Assembly: GCF_030372105.1 (NCBI RefSeq) | Contig: NZ_JAUDBQ010000019.1 | Location: 1-64,000, forward strand | Source of the DNA: Cellulomonas cellasea | GTDB taxonomy: Bacteria > Actinomycetota > Actinomycetes > Actinomycetales > Cellulomonadaceae | Reading direction: 5' to 3' | DNA: 64,000 nt | In this document: piece after piece, positions 56,835 through 64,000 of the stretch | How positions within the stretch are numbered: position 1 is the stretch's first letter | How the letters are laid out: each line of letters begins with the position of its first letter | Position numbers and translations under genes: made by a program | The notes under the pieces: model-generated | The model's database searches: none | Told to the model about the DNA's origin: nothing | The model's input: the letters and a program-made list of their open reading frames with translations, nothing else

Positions 56835-57020
56835 GAGAGTTCCCTTTCTCCGGAGGACGCGCAGCCGCCCTCCGGAGGAAGGCCGGAGGGTGCGGACTGC
56901 GAGACACGCTGCCGACGCGCACGGGCGCGCGCCGGACGGACGAGCGCGATCTGCTGTGTCGTCCTGCGCGCCGGGCGGGGAGGGCAGCATCGCCAGGCCC
57001 GCTCCGGCGCGCCCAGCGGG

Positions 57021-57055
57021 CGACAGGACCCACCCTCAGCAGGCGGGCCCTGTCG
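57021..57055 (-). promoter_or_regulatory. Inverted repeat in the GH48 leader/promoter
   Basis: Eleven-base arms (57021-57031, 57045-57055) pair with one mismatch around a 13-base loop, directly beside the CGCACTAGTGCG palindrome. It may be an operator or an RNA hairpin at the transcript start. Confidence 0.4.
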
Positions 57056-57065
57056 CACTAGTGCG
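57054..57065. promoter_or_regulatory. 12-base perfect palindrome CGCACTAGTGCG
   Basis: It abuts the LacI-type site at 57066-57077 and lies about 220 bases before the GH48 start, at the probable promoter. Confidence 0.5.
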
Positions 57066-57077
57066 TGAAGCGTTTCG
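57066..57077. promoter_or_regulatory. LacI-family operator candidate upstream of the cellulase
   Basis: TGAAGCGTTTCG is an imperfect palindrome with the central CG and flanking TGAA/TTCG typical of LacI-family operators (10 of 12 positions symmetric). Cellulase genes of actinobacteria are commonly controlled by LacI-family repressors that respond to cellobiose. No such regulator gene is in the window. Confidence 0.55.
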
Positions 57078-57110
57078 GGAACTCAGATGGGACTCAGGTG
57101 GGACTCAGGT
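57077..57110. repeat. Three 11-12 base tandem repeats beside the cellulase promoter
   Basis: GGGAACTCAGAT is followed by two identical GGGACTCAGGT units and then GGGAACGTG. Spacing is one helical turn. It lies between the LacI-type site and the end of the ABC permease gene, upstream of the cellulase on its strand, so an activator site is possible. Confidence 0.5.
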
Positions 57111-57130
57111 GGGAACGTGCTGCCGGGCGG

Positions 57131-57907
57131 TCACGTCCAGCGGAACAGCTTCGCCGCGAGCGGCACCAGCAGCACCGTCCACCCCGCCATCACCGCCAGT
57201 TCGAGGGCCGGGAACGCCTGGCCGTACCAGCCGGCGGCCAGCGCCTGCGACGCGGCGCCCAGCGGCGTCCACTCGCTGATGGTCTGCACCACCTCCGGCA
57301 TCAGCGGCAATGGCATCCACACGCCGGCGAAGAACAGCGACACGAAGTACACAGTCATGCCGATGCCCGTGGCGCCGCCCACCGAGCCGACCCGCGCCGC
57401 GATGAGGCAGCCCACCGCGAGCGACGCCGCCGCCGCGAGGACGAAGGCCAGCAGCACCACCAGCGGGTCGGCCGGCAGCGACACGTCGAGCACCGCGAAA
57501 CCTGCGCCGACGGCCAGCCCGGCGGCGGCGATCAGCGTGGCGCCCAGCACCAGGAGCTGCGCGGTGAGCAGCCGCGACGCCGGCAGCGGGGTGGTGGCCA
57601 GCCGGCGCAGCACTCCCTTCTCCCGGTAGGCGACCACCACCGCCGGCAGCGTGGAGTACGCGACGGTGCCGATCGCGAGGGCCAGCACCGTCGGTGTGTA
57701 GCCGGTGATGCCGTTGATCTGGGACAGCACCGGGTCGCGGTCGTCGAAGGGCTGATCGGCCCACGGCATCAGGAGCCCGAGGGCCAGGAGCAGCACCACC
57801 GGGAACAGCAGGCTGAAGAACCACGCGGAGGGCTGGCGGGCGAACAGCCGCGCCTCCGTCATGGTGAGGCGGCCCAGGACCTGAGGGCTGGTGGCTGTGG
57901 CAGACAT
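57131..57907 (-). CDS. ABC-2 type transporter permease
   Basis: Encodes 258 residues with six membrane segments (AWFFSLLFPVVLLLALGLLM, TVLALAIGTVAYSTLPAVVV, and so on). It carries the ABC-2 loop AYREKGVLRRLATTPLP, a hallmark of drug or polysaccharide exporters of the DrrB type. One base separates it from the ATPase at 57909. The pair is the second of two ABC systems controlled by the YtrA-like regulator; the substrate is unknown. Confidence 0.88.
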   Translation of the reverse strand: MSATATSPQVLGRLTMTEARLFARQPSAWFFSLLFPVVLLLALGLLMPWADQPFDDRDPVLSQINGITGYTPTVLALAIGTVAYSTLPAVVVAYREKGVLRRLATTPLPASRLLTAQLLVLGATLIAAAGLAVGAGFAVLDVSLPADPLVVLLAFVLAAAASLAVGCLIAARVGSVGGATGIGMTVYFVSLFFAGVWMPLPLMPEVVQTISEWTPLGAASQALAAGWYGQAFPALELAVMAGWTVLLVPLAAKLFRWT

Positions 57908-57908
57908 G

Positions 57909-58904
57909 TCAGACCTCCGACGGTGTGGTGGCGGGCGGTGTGGTGGCGTTCTTGGTGGCGCCGTTCTGAGCGGCGCCGTTCTCCGTCGCGTGGGCGCGGC
58001 CCGTGAGGGCCACGAAGGCGTCGTCCAGCGTGCCGCCCTCGACCCGCACCGTGTCGGCGGTGACGCCCCGGCCGGCGAGCTCGACCAGGACGTCCTGGAC
58101 CACGGATCCCGTGCCGCGCACGTCGTACTCCCCGACCGGGTCGGGGCCCTGCGCCGAGGTGACGGTGGGCAGCGCCTCGATGACGCTCGCCGGCACCGGG
58201 GCCGACGCGCGGAACCGCAGGTGCTGGCCGCCGCTCGCCCGCTCGGCGACCTCGGCGGGTGTGCCGGTGGCGATCACGCGGCCCGCGTCGATGAGCACCA
58301 CCCGGTCGCAGAGCCGCTCGGCCTCCTCCATGAAGTGGGTGACCAGCAGCACCGTGACGCCGCGGTCGCGGATGCGCTCGACGAGCCCCCAGGTGTCGCG
58401 TCGGGCTTGCGGGTCGAGGCCCGTGGTCAGCTCGTCGAGCACTGCGACCTGCGGGTTGCCGACGAGGGCCAGCGCCACCGACAGCCGCTGCTTCTGCCCG
58501 CCGGAGAGCTGCTCGAACCGGGCGTCGGCGCGCTCGGTCAGGCCCAGGTCGGCGAGCAGGGCGGCCGGGTCGGCAGGGTCGGCGTAGAACGACGCGTACA
58601 GGTCGAGGGCCTCGCGGACCTTGAGCTTGGCGGGCAGCTCGCTCTCCTGGAGCTGCATGCCGAGCACCTCCTTGACGCGCGCCTTGTCGGCCTGCGGGTC
58701 CAGGCCCAGCACCCGCACCCGCCCGGAGTCGGGCACGCGCAGGCCGGCCAGGCACTCCACGGTGGTGGTCTTGCCGGCGCCGTTCGGGCCGAGGATGCCC
58801 ACGATCTCCCCGCGGGCGACGGTCAGGCTGACGTCCTCCACGGCCACCTTGCTGCCGTAGGCCTTGCGCAGGTGCTCCACCTGGATCACGGGTGTCGCTG
58901 ACAT
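57909..58904 (-). CDS. ABC transporter ATP-binding protein (DrrA-like)
   Basis: Encodes 331 residues. Walker A (GPNGAGKTTTVE), signature (QLSGGQKQRLSVALA), Walker B (VAVLDELTTGLD) and the H-loop (LLVTHFMEEAERL) are all normal. A C-terminal extension of about 90 residues is typical of DrrA-type exporters. GAGAGGA precedes the ATG. It is the partner of the permease at 57131 and is separated by 71 bases from the upstream transporter genes. Confidence 0.93.
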   Translation of the reverse strand: MSATPVIQVEHLRKAYGSKVAVEDVSLTVARGEIVGILGPNGAGKTTTVECLAGLRVPDSGRVRVLGLDPQADKARVKEVLGMQLQESELPAKLKVREALDLYASFYADPADPAALLADLGLTERADARFEQLSGGQKQRLSVALALVGNPQVAVLDELTTGLDPQARRDTWGLVERIRDRGVTVLLVTHFMEEAERLCDRVVLIDAGRVIATGTPAEVAERASGGQHLRFRASAPVPASVIEALPTVTSAQGPDPVGEYDVRGTGSVVQDVLVELAGRGVTADTVRVEGGTLDDAFVALTGRAHATENGAAQNGATKNATTPPATTPSEV

Positions 58905-58975
58905 GGCGGATCCTCTCGACGGGAGCCCAAGGGCTCGGCAGTGCTCGGGATTGCTCGAAGGTGACGGGGGCGGGC

Positions 58976-59755
58976 TCAGACGACTGGCTTGCCCAGGGGT
59001 GCGCCTCGGGTGAGCCGGTTGAAGACGGCTAGCAGGATCGCGATGAGGGCGACGGAGACCGCTGTGCGCAGCGCCAGGCCGGATGCGGTGTCGATGGCCC
59101 AGGTGTCCTCGCCCAGCACCGGGACGCCGAACGGGCCGATCGTCCCGGACAGGAGCTGGCCGGCGACGAGGATGGGCCCGACCGTGAGCGGCAGGGTCAA
59201 CGTCCCCCACCAGCCGCCGACCCGGTAGTAGACGACGCCCACCAGCAGGCCGCTGGCGGTGGCCGCCGCGCCGGTGACCACGAGCGCGACCAACAGAGGC
59301 CCCACGTCGGTGGTGGACGAGACGAGGTCCAGCCCGCCGTCCGTGAGCGACTGCGTCCACCCCGCGGCGGCGTAGACGGCGCGCTCGACCTGCAGCAGCC
59401 CCACGAGCACCAGTGCGTTGGCCGCGGCCACGATCAGGCTCACCACCGCAGCGGCGGCGGCGAACGACCGCCGGGTCATGCCCGCCGCGACATGCGGGGT
59501 GAGGCCCGCGGCCACGATGAAGATCATCATCGAGAACGGGAACCACAGCGTGCCCTGCCGGGCGTACTGCATGATGCTGACCTCGACAGGGCCGAACCTG
59601 GAGGCGATCACGGTCGCGACGACCACGCCGGCCAGGATGATCGCCCAGAACCAGGCGCCGACGTAGAACTGCGCGGCGAGCTGGTGCCGGATCGTGCGGG
59701 CCAGCGGGCTGCGGCGCACGGGACGCGCGGCGGGGCGGGCGACGACGGCGCTCAT
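58976..59755 (-). CDS. Membrane subunit of a YtrA-regulated ABC transporter
   Basis: Encodes 259 residues with about six membrane segments (FYVGAWFWAIILAGVVVATVI, FPFSMMIFIVAAGLTPHVAA, LIVAAANALVLVGLLQVERA, and a late LAVFNRLTRG). It resembles the poorly characterised membrane components found next to YtrB-type ATPases. Its ATG overlaps the ATPase stop (ATGA). Substrate unknown; related Bacillus systems concern cell-wall antibiotics and acetoin. Confidence 0.8.
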   Translation of the reverse strand: MSAVVARPAARPVRRSPLARTIRHQLAAQFYVGAWFWAIILAGVVVATVIASRFGPVEVSIMQYARQGTLWFPFSMMIFIVAAGLTPHVAAGMTRRSFAAAAAVVSLIVAAANALVLVGLLQVERAVYAAAGWTQSLTDGGLDLVSSTTDVGPLLVALVVTGAAATASGLLVGVVYYRVGGWWGTLTLPLTVGPILVAGQLLSGTIGPFGVPVLGEDTWAIDTASGLALRTAVSVALIAILLAVFNRLTRGAPLGKPVV

Positions 59756-60675
59756 CGGGGCACCTCGGATTTCCGGTCGGAGCCCGTGCCGCGCTGGGCG
59801 CGGTCGGTGGGCTCGGCAGTCAGGTGGACGAACAAGTCCTGGAGGTCGACGGGGCCGAGGTCGACGCCGAGCTCGCGCGCCTGGGCGACATCGCCGGGCC
59901 GAGGGTCGCCGAACAGGGTGAGCCGCAGCGTCGGGCCCAGCTCCTGGCGGCCGACCACGTCGCGCCCGACGGCGAACGCCGCGGCCTTCTCGGCGGGCCC
60001 GGTGACTGTGGTCCCCCGCGACCGCAGCTCGTCGGCGCCCTCGGCCAGCAGCACCGTGCCGTCCTGCAGGATGACGACGTCCTCGAACAGCCTGTCGATC
60101 TCGTCGATGAGGTGGCTCGAGAGCACGATGGTGCGCGGGTGCTCCAGGTAGTCGGCGAGCAGCGCGTCGTAGAAGGCGTACCGGGACGGGGCGTCCATCC
60201 CCAGGTAGACCTCGTCGAGCATGGTCAGCTCGGTGCGGGCGGCGATGCCCAGGGATGCGCTCATCGCCGACTTCTGCCCGCGCGAGAGCGCCGTCCGCTT
60301 GGCGCGCGGGTTGAGCTTGAAGGTGTCGAGGAGCCGCTCCGCGAGGTCGCGGTCGAAGTGCGGCCTGCTGCCCGCCAGGTAGTCGATCGACGCGCTGATG
60401 CGGTCGTCGAGCCAGTCGCCGCCCTCGCGGACGAGTCCGATGCCCGCCATCACGCGGGGGTTCTCCCAGGGGTCCTCGCCGTCGACGAGCACACTCCCGG
60501 ACGTCGGGCGCCGGAAGGCCGCCAGCACCGACAGCAGCGTCGTCTTGCCGGAGCCGTTGCGGCCCAGCAGGCCCGTGATCGTCCCGGGGTTGATGTCGAG
60601 GCTCACGCGGTCGAGGGCCGTCTCGCTGCCGTAGCGGACGGTCAGGTCGCGGACCTGGACGCCGAAGCCGCTCAT
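59752..60675 (-). CDS. ABC transporter ATP-binding protein, YtrB-like
   Basis: Encodes 307 residues. Walker A (GRNGSGKTTLL) and Walker B (LTMLDEVYLGMD) are intact, but the signature reads LSRGQKSAMSAS in place of LSGGQ, an unusual substitution at a Gly. The gene overlaps the GntR regulator (ATGA) and the membrane subunit (ATGA). It is therefore part of a coupled regulator-ATPase-membrane unit of the ytr type. Confidence 0.9.
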   Translation of the reverse strand: MSGFGVQVRDLTVRYGSETALDRVSLDINPGTITGLLGRNGSGKTTLLSVLAAFRRPTSGSVLVDGEDPWENPRVMAGIGLVREGGDWLDDRISASIDYLAGSRPHFDRDLAERLLDTFKLNPRAKRTALSRGQKSAMSASLGIAARTELTMLDEVYLGMDAPSRYAFYDALLADYLEHPRTIVLSSHLIDEIDRLFEDVVILQDGTVLLAEGADELRSRGTTVTGPAEKAAAFAVGRDVVGRQELGPTLRLTLFGDPRPGDVAQARELGVDLGPVDLQDLFVHLTAEPTDRAQRGTGSDRKSEVPR

Positions 60676-61097
60676 GACTCTCCTCCGGGGGTGCTCTCGT
60701 CTGTGGTGGCGCTCTCGTCGGGCGCGGGCTGCGCGGCGGCGTCGAGCCGGATCCGGGCGATGACGTCCTCGAGGTCGATGCCGAGCCGGCGGGCCTCCTG
60801 GACGGCGGGGTCGAGCACATCGGCGAAGAACCGCTCCCGGCCTCGCGCGGCGAGGGCTGCCCGGGCGCCGGTGGCGACGAACATCCCGACGCCGCGCCGC
60901 TTGTAGAGGACTCCCTCATCGACGAGCTCGGCGAAGGCCTTGGCGGCGGTGGCGGGGTTGATGCGGTAGGTCGTGGCGTACTGGGTCGTCGACATGACCT
61001 GGTCCTCCTCCTTCAGCGCGCCATCGAGGATGTCGTCGCGGATCTGGTCGGCGATCTGCAGGTAGATGGGGTCCCGGCCGTCGAAGATGGCGTTCAC
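60672..61097 (-). CDS. GntR family regulator, YtrA subfamily
   Basis: Encodes 141 residues. The winged helix (about 10-75) reads PIYLQIADQIRDDILDGAL and TTYRINPATAAKAFAELVDEG, with a short C-terminal dimerisation tail rather than a ligand domain, as in YtrA proteins. It represses its own operon, which contains two ABC transporters. A 22-base inverted repeat lies directly upstream. The GTG start has GAGAGG nearby, with short spacing. Confidence 0.9.
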   Translation of the reverse strand: MNAIFDGRDPIYLQIADQIRDDILDGALKEEDQVMSTTQYATTYRINPATAAKAFAELVDEGVLYKRRGVGMFVATGARAALAARGRERFFADVLDPAVQEARRLGIDLEDVIARIRLDAAAQPAPDESATTDESTPGGES

Positions 61098-61116
61098 CCC
61101 TCTCGTTCGTTCGTTG

Positions 61117-61138
61117 GTTCGTTACTCCACTAATGAAC
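61117..61138. promoter_or_regulatory. YtrA-type operator GTTCGTTA-N6-TAATGAAC
   Basis: Seven of eight arm bases match in inverted orientation around a six-base spacer. The site lies 20 bases before the GntR start and adjoins GTTC/GTTG tandem repeats at 61104-61120. It is a good autoregulatory operator candidate, placed between divergent genes. Confidence 0.6.
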
Positions 61139-61201
61139 CACAGCACGTGCGGAGGCGCAAGAGGGTTGCCCTCGCGCCCGCGCGTCCACCAGGCTTCGAC
61201 G

Positions 61202-62038
61202 ATGCGCGCCTGGCAGCACACGGACCCCGTCGAGGAGATCCCGCTGCTGGGCGGCGACGTGACGGTCGGCGTCGTCCGCGCTGGCGACACCGTGCGCAGG
61301 CCGCTCGGGCCACACTCCCCGCTGGTGCACGCGCTGCTGCGCCACCTCGAACAGGTCGGCTTCGACGGCGCCCCACGACTCCTCGGCGTCGACGAGCAGG
61401 GCCGGGAGGTCCTCACCTTCATCGAGGGCGAGGTCGCCGGGCGGCCCCGGCCCCGCTGGGCGGCCGACGAGGACCGGCTCCGGTCCGTCGCACGCCTGCT
61501 GCGCCACTACGACGACGCGATAGCCGGGTTCATCCCCCCACCCGGATCCGTGCTCGATGGGCCCGCCATCGAGCACCCGGACGTGCGAGCCGCCACGCTC
61601 GACCCGCCTGAGCTGGTGGGGCACATGGACGTCACGCCTGAGAACGTCGTGTTCCGCGACGGCAGGGCAGTCGCCCTGATCGACTTCGACCTCGCGAGAC
61701 CCGCCACCCGGCTCGACGAGGTCGTCAACGCCCTCACGCACTGGGCGCCGCTCGCGGACCCCCACGACCGCGACCCGCAGCTGGCCGACGCCGACGTGCC
61801 GCGCCGCTGCCGGGTGTTCGCCGACGCCTACGGGCTGGGCCTCGACGCCCGCGCCCGACTGGTTGACGTCACAGTGCTGCGGTCCCGGCGTTCGTGGCAC
61901 GTCATGCGCCACCGGGCCGAGGCAGACGGCGGCGGATGGGCGCGCATGTGGGCCGACGGGGTCGGCGACGTGATCCGCCGCCGCGAGGCGTGGCTCGTCG
62001 AGCACGGGCCGGCGATCACGGCCGCACTACTCGCCTGA
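61202..62038 (+). CDS. APH-like phosphotransferase
   Basis: Encodes 278 residues of the aminoglycoside phosphotransferase/choline kinase fold. The catalytic loop is GHMDVTPENVVF (H-x-D-x-x-x-x-N, with the Brenner motif), and the metal-binding Asp is in VALIDFDLARP. These kinases phosphorylate sugars, antibiotics or small metabolites; nothing here identifies the substrate. I use the ATG at 61202 because the preceding 23 residues of the open frame are low-complexity and lie in the operator region. It is divergent from the YtrA-like regulator and may be influenced by it. Confidence 0.82.
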   Translation: MRAWQHTDPVEEIPLLGGDVTVGVVRAGDTVRRPLGPHSPLVHALLRHLEQVGFDGAPRLLGVDEQGREVLTFIEGEVAGRPRPRWAADEDRLRSVARLLRHYDDAIAGFIPPPGSVLDGPAIEHPDVRAATLDPPELVGHMDVTPENVVFRDGRAVALIDFDLARPATRLDEVVNALTHWAPLADPHDRDPQLADADVPRRCRVFADAYGLGLDARARLVDVTVLRSRRSWHVMRHRAEADGGGWARMWADGVGDVIRRREAWLVEHGPAITAALLA

Positions 62039-62054
62039 ACAGGCCTGAACGCAG

Positions 62055-62092
62055 AACGGCCCCGGCGCCCTGAGTCGGGTGTCGGGGCCGTT
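62055..62092. terminator. Convergent terminator between phosphotransferase and asd
   Basis: A ten-base perfect core (AACGGCCCCG and complement) extends by five G-C or G-U pairs, with an eight-base loop, between two convergent stops. Confidence 0.7.
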
Positions 62093-62105
62093 CGACTGAC
62101 GTTCC

Positions 62106-64000
<1,895 letters not shown>

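Noticed and set aside
53889-57068. Very long open frames opposite real genes (for example opposite GH48, clpC, the PBPs and ppk1)
   Set aside because: They lie antisense to genes with clear domain signatures, have Arg/Gly/Ala/Pro-rich or low-complexity translations, and are expected from the codon bias of a high-G+C genome.

Overview
The window is a very G+C-rich actinobacterial chromosome segment. It most resembles Cellulomonas or a close cellulolytic relative. The pointers are a secreted GH48 cellulase with fibronectin-III and CBM2 domains, a second CBM2 fragment at the left edge, mycothiol synthesis (mshD), a WhiB regulator, GlnR, ClpC, and gene orders known from Mycobacterium (ppk1-mutT1; nth-crp-ridA-whiB4-ponA2; asd-ask). 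All calls come from reading the sequence; no database search was run.

Layout. 1-6.6 kb: CBM2 fragment, mshD, then a phosphate block (ppk1, mutT1-like Nudix/histidine phosphatase, Pit transporter, DUF47 partner). 6.8-10.8 kb: conserved hypothetical, sugar-porter MFS, WYL regulator and divergent alpha/beta hydrolase. 10.8-17.2 kb: plant-polysaccharide locus (Gfo/Idh/MocA oxidoreductase, GH51 arabinofuranosidase, FadR-type regulator, GH95 enzyme). 17.4-26.3 kb: clpC, a lower-G+C Abi/HEPN defence-like gene, thioesterase, YqeY, a DHFR-like reductase, a TetR/DHA2 efflux pair, an alpha/beta hydrolase and a macro-domain protein. 26.5-35.3 kb: yeiH with a candidate Cys-containing leader peptide, dtd, asparaginase, DUF2516, a FUSC-like exporter, ygfZ, a nitrobindin-like protein, a 35-residue membrane peptide, DsrE, DUF4395 and thioredoxin-like proteins. 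35.5-50.4 kb: glnR, nhaA, an epoxide-hydrolase-like protein, nth, an RsiG-reminiscent small protein, crp, ridA, DUF4177, whiB4, three tandem class A penicillin-binding proteins, a metallophosphoesterase and tRNA-Pro(CGG). 50.4-57.1 kb: a DUF4097 protein with an overlapping two-component system, then the GH48 cellulase. 57.1-64 kb: a YtrA-type GntR regulator driving two ABC transporters, a phosphotransferase, asd and the 3' part of lysC.

How the genes work together. Polysaccharide use is represented by GH48/CBM2, GH51, GH95, the oxidoreductase and the sugar porter. Envelope growth and stress are represented by three PonA2-like synthases, WhiB4, the DUF4097 two-component operon and the YtrA-type ABC operon. 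Many genes overlap by ATGA or GTGA, which implies translational coupling.

Most notable. At least a dozen genes carry TANNNT exactly 5-8 bases before the start codon, a repeated leaderless-promoter arrangement. This pattern supports an otherwise easily missed 35-residue membrane protein. Other leads are the triplicated, apparently mosaic ponA2-like array, a candidate cysteine-sensing leader with a long-range stem before yeiH, the Abi/HEPN gene, and several clean operator-like repeats beside regulators.
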